A stretch of 64,000 nucleotides of DNA from Hirundichthys speculiger. Taxonomy: Eukaryota; Chordata; Actinopteri; Beloniformes; Exocoetidae. A model generated the notes under the pieces. That model saw nothing but the letters and a program-made list of their open reading frames with translations, made no database searches and was not told where the DNA came from. Below are positions 33,127-45,236 of the stretch, one piece after another. Both the position numbers and the translations under genes were made by a program. The stretch spans positions 186,001 to 250,000 of the forward strand of contig JAGFBZ010000692.1 in assembly GCA_018398805.1 (NCBI GenBank). Reading direction: 5' to 3'. Numbering within the stretch: the stretch's first letter is position 1; each line of letters starts with the position of its first letter.

Positions 33127-33959
33127 CTCTAAAGAGACGGTTTAAAACCGTATTTGAAGGATGCAGGAAATTCCGTTTTTTTTTTCGAGCGACTCTGATG
33201 TTTGTGGAAGGAGCCGTAGGTTTGTCGGAGGTTTAAACCAGATGCGTGGATCAAAGCTGATTTACAGCTAATACATGACAAACACAAACTGGGAGTAGTC
33301 CAGCTGCAGTCTTTCAGAGGATAATACAAAGAAGACGTAACTGGAGTCGCAGCTTTCAGTCTTGTATAACCATTAGCATTCAGACTGGTTTGACTGGCTC
33401 TGAGACGCTCCGTCCTGCCTGATGGTCGTCAGAGCTATAAACCCTTTTTTTTGTTTTTCCTTTTTAAAATCATTAGGCAAGGCAGCGTTGGGCTGTTGGG
33501 GCTGCTGACCGACACCCTGCACAGATGTTTGATAAAAGCACTGAGGAAGTGCAGAACGTTGTGCAACGTTTTCCGCCTGTTGCTCCACAGTTTTTCTTTT
33601 TTCTTTTTTGCATCATAGCAGATTCGGGCCTTCGGGCTCTGCAGGATTCCACAGACCTGTTCATGAGGGCGAAGTTGCATCCAGCGCTTTGAACAGAAAT
33701 GCATAACTGCAGTTTATTTGGCTTTGAAGGACCAGTAGACCCCCCCCCCGGGTGGTGTCATGTTTGCCAACAGTGGAGCTTAACTAATTTGGTTTGGCCG
33801 AATGACACTTTGACAGCCCGTAACCTTAACAGAGCTGAGATATAACAGGCGCTGGCCAGCGGCTCATCTCTTATTTCATTTCCCCTCTACATGTGCCGTT
33901 CATCACCACTGTTTATTTGAATAATTGGATTATTTTCCTTCCCTTGTTTGGAAGAAAAG
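33127..33959. other. MAST intron 1, no exon recognised
   Basis: Nothing supportable; homopolymer T/A runs near 33430-33610. Confidence 0.3.
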
Positions 33960-34354
33960 TAGGGGTGCACGATAACTATCGGGCCGATAACAGGAAATTA
34001 TGACATCATCCCGATAAGTCCGATATCATGACGAACAGCCCTGATAACATATATATTTTTGTCAACACGGCAGTGTCTCGCTCCCTCTGAGCCTTGAATG
34101 ACCGGCAGTGAATGTTATGTTCAAGTGACGTCGGCATAATCAGAAAAACGATTACTCAGTAAGGAAAATCAGGAATACCCCCTCATGCCAGAAAACAACT
34201 CGTTAACTCGGTCATAATTTTGGTAGTTGCTCACTTTAATTGATATTCACAGTATTTTCACACAAAAATAGATAAGGCCAAAAGAAGGACTAGCAAACGA
34301 ATGTATGGAGGAATTTATGTTACATCTTAAATGTAGCATTGCGGCACAACCCGC

Positions 34355-34394
<40 letters not shown>

Positions 34395-35168
34395 ATGCCG
34401 GATTGTATGGAACTTAGTTAAAGTTCCAGAAGAAGATAGTTCGCTGATTATTTGTGACAAATGCTCCAAGAGAAGGAGGGAAAAATAGCACAAGCTTTAA
34501 TACGTCAAACCTGATCAGCCACCTGAAACATAACCATCGCTTCCATGGAGTTTTGAAATCGCGCTAACGTGAGCTAATGTGAGCTCCCCTCCACTCCCTT
34601 CCCCTCCCCTCTCCTCTCCTCGCCATTGTATCTCTCATTTAAAGCTTCCATGAGATAAAAAAACAAAAACTACCGAACCTCATTTATTATTAATTAAAGG
34701 TATTAATTTGAACGGAATCACAAGCCAAAATCCTTTAAATGTAATTTTTTGTTACTATGGAGTGCACTTTTTCAGTTCATTTACACAGACAAGTAACTTG
34801 TGTCAGTACATTATGACCTGTGCATTATTTTTTATTGTCATTGAAGAATGCATTTTTTGTTTGTAATTCTGATGCATGTATTTCCATCAGTTCAAGGAGC
34901 CTTTATTTTTTATATCAGTCAGTAATGAACCTTATTTAAGTTGATGTGAGATATCAAATAGGTTTGTTTGATAGCTTTACGAAAATGTTTGAGAGGCTTG
35001 CCGATAGTTTTTCATTGGAAAAAATAAATATCTGTTCATTTAAAGAGTCAGAACTGCTTTTGTATTGATGTAATGATCTTAGGTATATGTGTGTGTTATC
35101 GGTATCGGCCTTTAGGAGCTGAAAGTTATCAGTTATCGGTTTTAAAAAACAGTTATCGTGCATCCCTA
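33960..35168 (+). mobile_element. hAT/ZBED-type derivative, copy 2
   Basis: Starts TAGGGGTGCACGATAACTATC and ends ttatcgtgcatcccta. Perfect duplication aagaaaag (33952-33959 and 35169-35176). The BED region reads ICDKC and SNLISHLKHNHRFHG in two frames. A poly-A run lies at about 34354-34393. Confidence 0.9.
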
Positions 35169-36366
35169 AAGAAAAGAAATGCAAATCAGGTGCAGAATCG
35201 TCAGAGATGCCACATTCGTCTGCCTTAATTTTGACCCTCAGCAGGATGAACCCAGTGCCCCCCCCCACCTCTCTGTAATGCTAGTTAGCTGTTCATCTAA
35301 AACCACCTGACTTGTGCTGACCACAGAGGCAGAGGTGTAATTTGACCCGCTGGACCCAACTGAGCAGACGCGCCGCTTCTCTGAAGCCAGCCGTCACCGC
35401 CGCGGGGTTAATCGGGGGGAACCCTGACCTTCGACTCACGTCTTCGACTCGCGCTAAAGAAGGAAAGTCACCTGAGAACCCGTGACGTCACTTTCTCCCC
35501 GCTGAGCGGCTCAGTTATCGCTCGTTTCCCAGATTTAGCACCCCGCGGTATTTGGGACCGGTGAAGTCATCACGGAGAGCCTCTCCGCCGTGTTTCACGC
35601 CCGTTCTCACAAATCTGCGCGACGCCGCTTCCTCTCTCCAGACGCATCGGGAGCGACGCAGGGCAGCGATGAGGCTCAGGGGAGCAGATCTGGAGGACGG
35701 TCTGGATCCTCTTGTTCATATAAACACCAGCTGATCTGTTGAAATGTTTCAGATGGCTTTGATTCACTGCAGAACAGACCCTTCGGCCTGCTGGGATGAT
35801 GGTTTTTATTTATGGTTCAGGGTCAGAAAGGGCACGTTAATAAGAGAAATGCATTAAAATAATTTTGCATTTCATGTAACAGCCCCCCCCCCCCCCCCCC
35901 CCCCCCTCCCCCTCCCGGGAAATCTGTAAATGCTTATTATTCCAGGAAATGAAGGCATGTTGCGTCGTGGTCTCCTGGGCATTAGGTAACGCTTTCACTC
36001 CTCCGTACCCGAGGACGACGCGGCGTGGACGATGACGTCCCCGCCCCCACGGGTTACAGAGCGTCCGCTAAAGCAGAACGGACAGAAATGAAATGGAAAA
36101 ACAAAACGTGTTTTGCTGCAGCAGGTGAGTCATCCGGCTCGTCTTAGATTTACTCCAGTCAGTCTTGATTCTGGAGACGTCTGACACGAATGAAGGATGG
36201 CACCAACTATAACAGCCCCCCCCCTCGCTAAATAATGAATACAGGCAGCAGTTATTTGCATAGCACCAGGCTAAATAGTCTCCTCTCTGAAACTAACATG
36301 CACATGCACATGCACATCCACCCTTCTCAGCTGATTCATTCAGTACAGGAGCCCTGACGAGCCAAC
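35169..36366. other. MAST intron 1, no exon recognised
   Basis: Contains a poly-C tract at 35883-35906 and a small catgcacatgca repeat near 36297. A GC-rich open stretch at 35552-35734 was rejected as a gene. Confidence 0.35.
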
Positions 36367-36810
36367 CAGGGATATGATAGTTTTGGATTATCCATTAGTT
36401 TTAGTTTTTCAAATTCAGTTAGTTTTAATTCATTTTTAGAGCAGTTTTGCTAGTTTTTATTCGTTTTTGTTTTGAAATACTTAGTTTTAGTTTAGTTTTT
36501 ATTAGTTTCAGTGTTAGTTTTAGTTTTATTTTGTAAATTAGGGTTGTAATTTTGGTTCGAGTGAAGCACCGAACTTTTTGAAGGCTATCGAGTCACATAG
36601 TCGTGTTTACATTCTGGTCTCAATAAACATATTTATCAATGCGTCTTCCCTCTTGTGGTGTTCCTGCGTATTTACTGACCAGCAGCTATCTGGTCTCCAT
36701 GGAAACAGTCCATTATAGTTGCAGTTTTCTCCCGTTCCTTCCCAACACGTTGACTAGCCTGCAGCTGTAGCTTCTCTTTCCAGGGGGCTAGCTTAGGCTA
36801 GCTTATCCAG

Positions 36811-36993
36811 CTAGTCTTGGTTAGCCTTCTTATGCGAGCTTTTCAAACTCTCAGATTTGTGGGTTTTTTTCTCCTTGAGAAGTATTCCACACATTGTATC
36901 ACCTGCTTCTACAACAAGGCACTTATTTTTATCGTTAACACAGTCATAGCCAAAGAAAGAAATCCCAAATAGGACTGAGACGCTTTCTACCAA
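36811..36993 (-). pseudogene. BED-finger coding remnant of the hAT transposase
   Basis: 60 open codons ending HKKANQD. They show KCLVVEAGDTMCG, and later SSHKKA, the cysteine and histidine region of a BED domain. The Cys is intact here, whereas copy 1 (9778-11142) has a stop at that site. Confidence 0.5.
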
Positions 36994-37243
36994 CTTTTGC
37001 CGCAGCCATCACTGCTGATCACTTTTTAAAAAAATGTTAATTTAATTTTTTTTGCGGTTCTTGTTGTTGTACAGCGAAGCGAAGTTAATAGATTTCAAAC
37101 GTTTATGAGGAAAAAAAATGACAAACATGAAAATGAAGGACGTTCTTGATATTATAGTTAATTTTAGTTCGTTTTATAAACACATAATACAGTTTCAGTT
37201 ATTGTTTTTTTAAAAACTCTTGTTTTTATTTTATATCAGTTAA

Positions 37244-37635
37244 AGGTGGGGTGGGTGTTGTTTTTTTGCAACACTTTTTACAATATTGCCTGAAAACCTT
37301 TTCACATTTCCATTGCACCCACTGAAATAAAATGTTTGCAAAAAAAACTAAACATTTTGGTCCAGTCTAGAAGGTATAATCAGAGAAAAACTCTGACCAA
37401 TCAAAAAAAGTGATCATCACTATTTTGATTGGCTGCCTAATACGTCCATCAAATATCACCCCTCCCTCCCTCCCTATGGTTCATGCAGTTGTGAATCATG
37501 TGAAGGCGTGGTTTCGAGGGGTGAGCTGAAGAGGAGGAGGCGGAGCCTTTGGGAGGAGGGAGGGAGTGTATATTTTCAAAATCTCACTTGAGTTGGATTG
37601 TTGGAACCGTTTTTCAAACAACACCTACTCCACCT
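37244..37635 (+). mobile_element. Short TTAA-targeting MITE nested in the hAT copy
   Basis: TTAA at 37240-37243 and 37636-37639. Ends AGGTGGGGTGGGTGTTG and the inverse of AGGTGGAGTAGGTGTTG. Removing it restores the hAT sequence seen at 9.8 kb. It is an internal-deletion relative of the long element at 62085-63634. Confidence 0.85.
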
Positions 37636-37704
37636 TTAATGAAAATGTTTTTTCAATTCTAGTTTTTGTTATTTCGTTCATTTTCGTTAACGATAATAAC
37701 CTTG

Positions 37705-38170
37705 CGGCCAAGTCGGACTGAAACCGAACTCGTGCAGCTGGATGATGCAGCTGAAGTCGAGCTCGTTCCTGGGTGTAAACGCTCAGATGGACTGGATCCG
37801 GCCTCTGAGCTGTGGTTCTGCTCCACAGTTTGACGTGGAAGTACTGGAAGGAGAAAAAGAAGAAGAACTGAACCGTACAGGACGTTTGTCCGGTTCGCTG
37901 CTGGCCGCTAAACCAAGAGATCTGTTGGCTGTATGGTGCAACAGGAATATAACTAGATTACAGTGATTAGTAAGTCGTTTCCTCTAGTGGGTCGATACTG
38001 GGACAAAGAAAGAGGTCCCAGTTAAATGGGCCCAACTTCCTGTGTAAAGACGGCAAAAGACAGAACGTCACAAAGTGACACAGAGTCTTTGTCCACATTA
38101 GTATGTTTTTGTTGCAGTTCAGCCTGAGTTTGAGCCTCAAACAGAAAAGTTCTGATCCACTGCAGCAGGT
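37705..38170. other. MAST intron 1, no exon recognised
   Basis: Nothing supportable. Confidence 0.3.
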
Positions 38171-38772
38171 CTTCAACCCTGGTCCTCCAGAGCCACGACC
38201 CTGCATGTCTGAGATGTTTCAAATGATCGGATCACCATCAGCTTGTCAGCCAGGTCTGTTAACGACCCAGTCATGTGAATCAGGTGCGCTGAAGCAGAGA
38301 AAAATCTAATGGCCCTTTTCCACTAGTACCTACTTGGCGCGGCTCGACTCGACTCGGCTCGACTCGGTCTCAGTGGTTTTCCACTGTAGTTCAGTACCAC
38401 CTCGACTTGCCGGCCATTCTTCGTTTTGTGAAGAAGACAATTGCAGGTAAAGTACAATCGCTGTTGAGTTTGTTGTTGCTGAATTTTAAATATGGCGGGT
38501 GTGGAAGAGTCGCTTAAGGCTCATCCGTGACGTTGCTCTCTGGCCAATCAATGACCCGCGGCGTGGTGACGTTGTATTCTCGGCCCGACTCAGCCCGGAT
38601 AGAACCCCAGCCAAGTAGGTACGAAAAAAGGAGGGCCGAGCCGGTACTATGACCTAGTGGAAAACCTCCAAAGCGGAGCTGAGTTTGAGTCGAGCCGCGC
38701 CAAGTAGGTACTAGTGGAAAAGGGCCATAAGACATGCAGGGTTGCAGTTCTCCAGGACTGGAGTCGGTTCAA
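38171..38772. mobile_element. MITE with ccctgg/tccag inverted ends, host of a Harbinger-like insertion
   Basis: Left ttcaaccctggtcctccag and gaccctgcatgtct are inverted at the right end (acatgcagggttgcagttct, then ccaggactggag). This is a common fish repeat. The Harbinger-like element at 38310-38727 splits it. The target duplication was not found. Confidence 0.55.
38310..38727. mobile_element. Harbinger-like MITE with near-perfect 40-bp inverted repeats
   Basis: Ends TGGCCCTTTTCCACTAGTAC, continuing ctacttggcgcggctcgact, and the inverse; TAA flanks both sides (38307-38309, 38728-38730), which fits the 3-bp TWA target of PIF/Harbinger. 418 bp, non-coding. Confidence 0.85.
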
Positions 38773-39437
38773 AACAGCTGTTTTGAACTGATTCGATGAT
38801 GTAATTGATCCGATTTGCTCCTCTGGCTGATCATATCAGCCCTAGATTCTCCAGGTGTGTATCGCGTTACCTTTACTGGACGATGACGAAGAAGACGCGC
38901 CGCAACAACGATACAAGCAACAACGTGGAGACGGATGTTACCCATCCAACATCTGCAGCTGCTGCATGCCGGGCAGTCAAGTCTGCAGCTGTAGCGTCAC
39001 TCTCACTCTCAGTCCACCTCTGTAACTGCTTTTACTCTGCCGTCGTGCTGTGTGAACGGCGTGGAGGAGTAACGGTGTAACATTTCGTTCCTCAGCTCTG
39101 TACCTCCTTTAGAGGTAGTAACGGGGTGAAATGAGTGAACCCTGGGAGCACCAGGGCGGCCGTAAACTCAGGGCCAAGGATCAAATAACAGAATGCACGT
39201 GACAAGGAAACTAAAGCTGCAAGCAGGAAGAAAAAAGCCACCAGATTGCAAAATTTAGAAACAAAAATTGCCTCCAGAAACATCAGAGACTTGTTGCCGA
39301 CTGAACTGCAAAATAGAGCAGAAGGAGCATCTTCAGACTGGGAGACGGCAGCACAAACAAAACATGCACACGGATCTATGGTTCAGTTTAAAACCATGAA
39401 TATAAACCAGTTTGATCTTAAATGCTACTCTTTCCAC
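38773..39437. other. MAST intron 1, no exon recognised
   Basis: Nothing supportable. Confidence 0.3.
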
Positions 39438-39822
39438 TGGGGGTGAGTATTGGCAAGGACCTCGCAATACGATATGTATCATGATACTTGGGTCACAATA
39501 TGATATTATCACGATATCGCGATATATTGCGATATTCTACCCAGTTAATATCAAAATTAAAAGTAGAGATGAAAAATCAAGTTGCTGTATATGTTCATCA
39601 GATGATATTGATCATTCAGAGGACAAATTGAGTTAAAACTATTTGCTTCAAAACAACCTCTTATTGTTTATTGTTAATGTTTTTGCACATTTAAATTTTA
39701 AACAATTTAAATGTGAAAATTTTCCTAAAAAATTGATATTTGGAGCTGAAAAATTGACATTATATTGGGCGGCCGAAAATCGCGATATATCGCCAAATCG
39801 ATTTTCTTTTTTCACACCCCTT
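39438..39822 (-). mobile_element. hAT-type MITE family A
   Basis: Family ends with small changes (TGGGGGTGAG at left). Flanks ctttccac and ttttccgc match at 6 of 8 positions. Confidence 0.8.
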
Positions 39823-39862
39823 TTTTCCGCGCATGTTATTTGTTACAGTTATTCTGAGCAGT

Positions 39863-39914
39863 TCAATTCAATTTTATTTGTATAGCGACTGTTGTAATGT
39901 CAATTGTCTCTAGG
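39863..39914 (+). mobile_element. LINE 3'-tail fragment
   Basis: ttcaattttatttgtatagc followed by gtcaattgtctctagg, matching the start of the fragment at 9411-9769. Confidence 0.5.
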
Positions 39915-41798
39915 CATTGATGACACTGATCACTGTCACTGATGACATCTTCATCGTTATGATCTTAAATTGCTTTTCCTTTTCTGTTCTGCGTTTTTTC
40001 ATGGAAGCGACGGATCATTTAATCTGAATAACTTCAGTACATTTTCTTTGTCGAGTCAGTCGACTAACTCTGATTATTTCAGAATGAGGATATTTAGTCG
40101 TTAAATATGAACTTTATACACACCTGTATTGGCTTTTATTGTGGCGGGGGGGTGTCCTTTGGTACGTTCTGAAACCATCCAGGTCTCTCCTGCTTTAACC
40201 GTTGGTGTCAGCTGCTTTAAATCATTGATTTCCCACCCAACCGTCCTGAAGAACTGCCTTCCAGAGTAAACAACCTGTCAGTCTGTTGATCCCACTGCTG
40301 GTCTGTCTTGTCTTTATTTCCCCTCATAACCATAACTTCTGTCTTCTGTGATGCTTGAACAGCAGTGTGGGTAGCTTCAGTTTGATTTCATAGCCTAAAT
40401 AAGTGCAGACCAGTTACCACAGCAGATGCAGTGCACTAATCCATCTGATTTTCTCCCCTCTCTGATTAGAAGTCAGCTATTTTATTTTATTTTGCATATG
40501 TTGGACGATTATGTTAACGTGCAGACAGAAAATGCCCAACCCCATACGAGTGAAGTTGGCTGCAGTTTCCACTTTTGAGCAACGTAAATTAATCTTATTG
40601 CCTGCTTAAACCTTTGAAGTTGTTGCCTGCTTCAACCACAGCTGGGTGGAGGGACGTGGCAGCGCTCGTGCTCATCCGGGGCTTTACAGTCTTCTCCCTG
40701 GTGGCGGCTTCCTCCGGTGATTCCAGGCAAAGCAGACGGGATCACCGGTGCTGATCTGTTCTTTGTTAAAAAGGACCGGAAAATAGTCCGGGACGTCTTG
40801 TGAGGTTCAGCAGGTCAACGTTCTTCCTCGCTGGCTTTCATCTTCTCTGTTGTTATGTCGGCCGTATAGGGATAGAGGCGTAGCTTCTTTGGCTCTTGGA
40901 TCTACGTGATGTACTCCCCGCAGCATCGCAGCGGTTCGCCGTGGTTGTTTGAAGGGAGAAAGAGACGCACAATGAAGTATCTGTGTGGCTTGTTGTCTTG
41001 AACCGAGTCGTTGATCTTCTAGAGCCAAATGATTAAACCCGCTGGGCTGTTTACCATGAAGGCGGAGCAGGATACGTTCCTGTACTCCCGATCTACCAAC
41101 ACATCTGTTCTGAGCCGCTGACACCAGTAAATAAATAATTTTATACGGATTAGAAAGTAAGTTGGCATATTGGAGAGTATTAAAACATTTGTTTTTAATC
41201 CCATTCAGGGTTCACGGGGGTTTGGGAGCTGATCAGGGTCCATCCAGGACCGCTGGATGTTGGAGAATCTAGAGATCTGAGAAAATCAAGATCGTCCAAT
41301 GTTTTATGAGATGTTTGTTTTCGAGAATCAGGCTGAACGTTGAAGAGCTTTCTGGTTTTTACGCTTCTCCTCTTTCATTTGAGACCATTTATGACTTTAT
41401 GTTTCGTCACAACTGATCCCGTCTCATTTCCACATCCAGCTCTACTAAAGCCTTCGTACTCCTCCTGCAACACAGTTAAATTAAGACTCGGCTTGCTGTG
41501 AAATGAGTAACGTCGCTTTAACATTTGATATATCATTGTGGCATAAAAAGGATTAATCTCGAGAGCTATTCTTCCTCTTCTTATTTTTGTGATGACTGCA
41601 GATGATTTTGCAGAACTTGGGTCACAATTTGGTTGATTTGTCTTTCCAAACGCACACAAAGCACCAACAAAAACTGGAGGGGTTGGAGGCGTCATGCGCC
41701 GCACGTGCTAGCTTCGTTAAGATGCATGGCTCTTCTCGGTGGCTGACGACGGGGTTTTAAAGTAGCTGTAATTGATGGTTGTATTTACACAAAGTGAT
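39915..41798. other. MAST intron 1, no exon recognised
   Basis: Nothing supportable; short open frames at 40800-41200 lack recognisable domains. Confidence 0.3.
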
Positions 41799-42083
41799 TA
41801 GTAGTGAGTATTGGCAAGGACCTCGCAATACGATATGTATCATGATACTTGGGTCACGATATGATATCACGATATATTGCGATTTTCTACCCAGTTAATA
41901 TGAAAATTAAAAGTAGAGATGAAAAATCAAGTTGCTGTATATGTTCATCAAACTATTTGCCTCAAAACAACCTATTTATTGTTTATTATTAGTGTTTTTG
42001 AAAAAATGGAAAAATAAAAAGATATTAGGAGCTGAAAAATCAATATTATATTGCCACATCGATTTTTTTTTTCCACACCCCTA
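41799..42083 (-). mobile_element. hAT-type MITE family A, internally deleted
   Basis: 285 bp. Starts TAGTAGTGAGTATTGGC and ends ccacaccccta. Flanks aaagtgat and caagtaat match at 6 of 8. Confidence 0.8.
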
Positions 42084-43835
42084 CAAGTAATATGGTCAAA
42101 ACTCTCCCTAAATCTGCAGCTCAGGTTGCAGATCTGAACGCGATGAAATTCAACTCTTTGTGCAGGTTTGCTTTTCGTTGGTCTCATTGTGGGACTTTTT
42201 ACCCTCAACGTGGAACTGCTCTCAGCAAATAACAGCAGGGATTAAAACTGAGCACCTGGGGGCAATTTTTATTAACTCATCTATTTATTTATTTTTCTTC
42301 TTTATCTTTCATGCACTTGTTTCCGCCGCTGCAGAACGTAACTGCTGCTGTTGTTTTGCAAAGATGTTATCTTGCGCTTTATCTCAAAACAATTCCTGCA
42401 GCCCTTAATCCAGAGATTAGATGAGATCTCTGACGGACGTGTTGGTTTCATTACCTGCAGCAACCTGCAGCTCAAACAGTATTTTCTTATTTCTGTTTAT
42501 ATCAACTTGGTCTGCGGTCGATAACCGGTTTCCTCCTGTGAAGACACGCCGGGGAGTATTTCAGCTGTCAGTCACAGTTTAGCTCCGCCCCTGCCTTTCC
42601 CTCTCTGTCTGTGGGCAACTCTGTTTCCGCTTCCCCCTTTTTTTTTTTTTAATTTTTAATTATAGAGTCACACTTGGCAGCATCTTGGATCAAGCTCAGC
42701 TAGAGTGCAGACTTGATATTCTGCTCCATACCAACTTAAAATATGAGGATATGCTATTTTTATGTTGGGTTTTTACGTCGTCTTTCAAGCTTTATGTGAA
42801 AGGAAATGAAATCAAAAGTGGTTTTTGGGTAGTTTTCTCTCCTTTACTTCACTTAAATCTCCAACACAACCTTCCCCCTGGTTTCACTCTGCGTTCAGCT
42901 CAACCACGTTGGTCCATGCAAATCTTTCACACTGAATGATGTCACTTTACGACACGATTGCCAAACAGAACTCACTTCCCTAAAAGCGCAGCCTCGTCAG
43001 ATGCAGAGATAAATCTCCCTCACCTCTTCCCTCGGCGCGAACAAACCGACACTCCTCTGCAGCTCTGGGAACGAGCGCTGCCAAAACTCATAATTGAGAC
43101 CCAAACGAGCAGCTGGAAAACCTCTGCGGAGCCGGGCCTGCTCTGTTTTAGCTTTACGGGACGCTTATTCATCTAATGAAGAAAAGGCGTTTGTTCAGCT
43201 CGGAGAAGGCGCCGCTTCTGGGGAGCAAATAGTTGTTGGTGGAAAATGTGTGAATGACAAAGAGGAACATTTTACGGCAATAAAAGGAGGGGCGGCTGGG
43301 ATTTTTATGGTCCTCCCAGTCTTTCTGGACACGGTGTTGGTAATGATCCTGCAGGACTGAGCTCATTAACAGACTCAATCTGCTGCTCTGATAAGAGGTT
43401 ATCAGTATTTCTAAAGCAGGAATAAACGTGCTTCTCTCTGTGATTGACGGCTTTAAGAGCGTGCACTTGTTTTTGCAGTATTCTTTTGTTTCATCAACTC
43501 CTTGATTGAATAGTTCAGAGAGACGTTTTGTATCAGGGCTGCACAGGCTTATTTGTTCTTCTTCTCTTGTGGGCGCAACACGGGACTCTCCTTGGCTCCG
43601 GTTTCGAGGCAGCGGCTCCCCGATGGCTGAATGATGATGACTGTAATGTGTGAAGCTTGTACAGTAAGAAGAACACGCCGTCCTCAGCACATTTTGGGTG
43701 GAGGACGCCGTTCAGTGCAGCGATGACATCATCTCTTTTTGTGCTGGGACATGCATATCCTTCTGTTTTTTTCCTCTTAAATCCATATTCATAGTGTGTG
43801 TTGAAATAAAAGGTGAACTGACACAACAGTGACTG
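42084..43835. other. MAST intron 1, no exon recognised
   Basis: Nothing supportable; a T run near 42640-42652. Confidence 0.3.
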
Positions 43836-44046
43836 CGGTTACATGATGTTTTTTTTAATTCGGAATCAATAATTAGGAATTAAATAATTCCGAATTAAAC
43901 TATTTTCCTTCGAGTTTACATGGAAATAGTAATTCCGAATTAAGGTTTACATGGAAAACACGTTTGTTCGGCTTTATCCAACTCCGCTTTAGGTCTGGGG
44001 GTTGGGAAGGGTTCTGATTGGATAGGGGGGGCGGACGTCTTTACGT

Positions 44047-44285
44047 CTACCGGAAGAAAACAAACTTAGCTAACTCGGTTAGCAACAACATTTCACTTAT
44101 TTTTGACCTGGGTGGCGTCTCTATCTGCGAAATCCTCCTTCATTTAAGCTAGCTGTACAACTTTGAAAAGCTCACAATTTTTTATGTTTCCTGCCATCTG
44201 TTCTTTTAATTATTTCCAGTTCCTCCAAGCTATTTATTAAATAAATCATCTCTGCTCTTGAACACCGTTTACTGCGCGCTGCCGT
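44047..44285 (-). pseudogene. Decayed copy of the Myb/SANT-like frame (left arm)
   Basis: The inverse of 44804-45043. The start codon is ACG instead of ATG, and an extra A in the aaaaaa run near 44182 shifts the frame. The rest is closely similar to the right-arm copy. Confidence 0.7.
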
Positions 44286-44803
44286 TTTGAACACAAGCCC
44301 AGCGCGGAATATAAGCGTCATCGTGACAGACGGGCAAGAGAACGAGCATGTGCAGAAAGACGAGAATTAATTTAAACAGGAATGAGTGTATACATGACTG
44401 CGGAATTACTTAATGCGGAATTAAAATGGGAATAAACCAGTCACTTACTTCGGAATTAAGTTTAATTCGGAATTGACATTTTCATATGGAATTAGGTGTT
44501 TACATGGTAACTTTTATTCGGCTATAACTTTAATTCTGAATTAAAGAGGAATTAAATGTCCCATGTAAACGCACTGAGTCACTCAGTGACTCGGAATGTC
44601 AATTCTGAATTAAACTTAATTCCGAAGTAAGTAGCTGGTTTATTCTGATTTTAATTCCGAATAAAATAATTCCGCGGTCATGTATACACTCATTCCACTT
44701 TAAATTAATTCCGGTCTTTCTGCGCATGCTCGTTCTCTTGCCCGTCTGTGCGCGATGGCGCTTATATTCCGCGCTGGGCTTGTTATCAAAACAAAGTTTC
44801 AAG

Positions 44804-45043
44804 ATGGCAGCGCGCAGTAAACGGTGGTCAAGAGCAGAGACGATTTATTTAATAAATAGCTTGGAGGAACTGGAAATAATTAAAAGACCAGATGGCGGGA
44901 AACATAAAAATTGTGAGCTTTTCAAAGTTGTAGCGGCTAGCTTAAATGAAGGAGGTTTCGCAGATAGAGATGGCACCCAGGTCAAAAATAAGTGGGATGT
45001 TGCTGCTAACCGTGTTGTTGCTAAGTTTGTTTTCTTCTGGTAG
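44804..45043 (+). CDS. Small Myb/SANT-like DNA-binding protein of a Harbinger-type element
   Basis: An 80-codon-scale open frame from ATG 44804 (caagATGG context), starting MAARSKRWSRAETIYLINSL. Spaced tryptophans (KRWSRAE and VKNKWD), an LEEL helix and a QVKNKW end fit a Myb/SANT (MSANTD/trihelix-like) DNA-binding domain of the kind that accompanies PIF/Harbinger transposases. It ends at TAG 45043 inside the repeat arm and lacks any transposase or C-terminal region, so it is probably truncated. An in-frame upstream ATG at 44726 is less likely, since the left-arm homologue is not conserved as coding there. Whether it is expressed is unknown. Confidence 0.55.
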   Translation: MAARSKRWSRAETIYLINSLEELEIIKRPDGGKHKNCELFKVVAASLNEGGFADRDGTQVKNKWDVAANRVVAKFVFFW

Positions 45044-45236
45044 ATCTAAAGACGTCCGCCCCCCCATCCAATCAGAACCCTTCCCAACCCCCAGACCTGA
45101 AGCGGAGTTGGATAAAGATGAACAAACGTGTTTTCCATGTAAACCTCTATTCGGAATTACTATTTCCATGTAAACTCGAAGGAAAATAGTTTAATTCGGA
45201 ATTATTAATTCCGAATTAAAAAACATCATGTAACCG

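Larger units (their letters stand above)
36367..37704 (-). mobile_element. hAT-type transposon, copy 3 (single minisatellite unit)
   Basis: The inverse of the element at 9778-11142. Starts CAGGGATATGATAGTTTTGG and ends cgataataaccttg. The flanks gagccaac and cggccaag match at only 5 of 8. The minus strand at about 36820-36965 reads YDCVNDKNKCLVVEAGDTMC followed by LKSSHKKAN, a BED-finger segment. A TTAA element is inserted at 37244-37635. Confidence 0.8.
43836..45236. mobile_element. Giant fold-back element: two head-to-head transposon copies
   Basis: Left arm 43836-44480 (645 bp) is the inverse complement of right arm 44595-45236 (642 bp), at about 95% identity by eye. The loop is 114 bp. 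Each arm has aattccgaattaa/tttacatgg termini of a fish Harbinger-type MITE and one copy of a Myb/SANT-like reading frame. The centre has an actgagt-c-actcagt palindrome, and the loop retains another terminus (gtttacatggtaac, catgtaaacgc). No flanking duplication was identified. Confidence 0.8.

Noticed and set aside
35552..35734. GC-rich open frame with a weak VKHGG match on the opposite strand
   Set aside because: Only five residues resemble Tc1 and the neighbouring sequence does not extend the match.
39412..39636. Recurring peptide NIKIKSRDEKSSCCICSSDD at several loci
   Set aside because: It is the translation of the family A MITE interior, repeated wherever the MITE occurs; no transposase domain is present.
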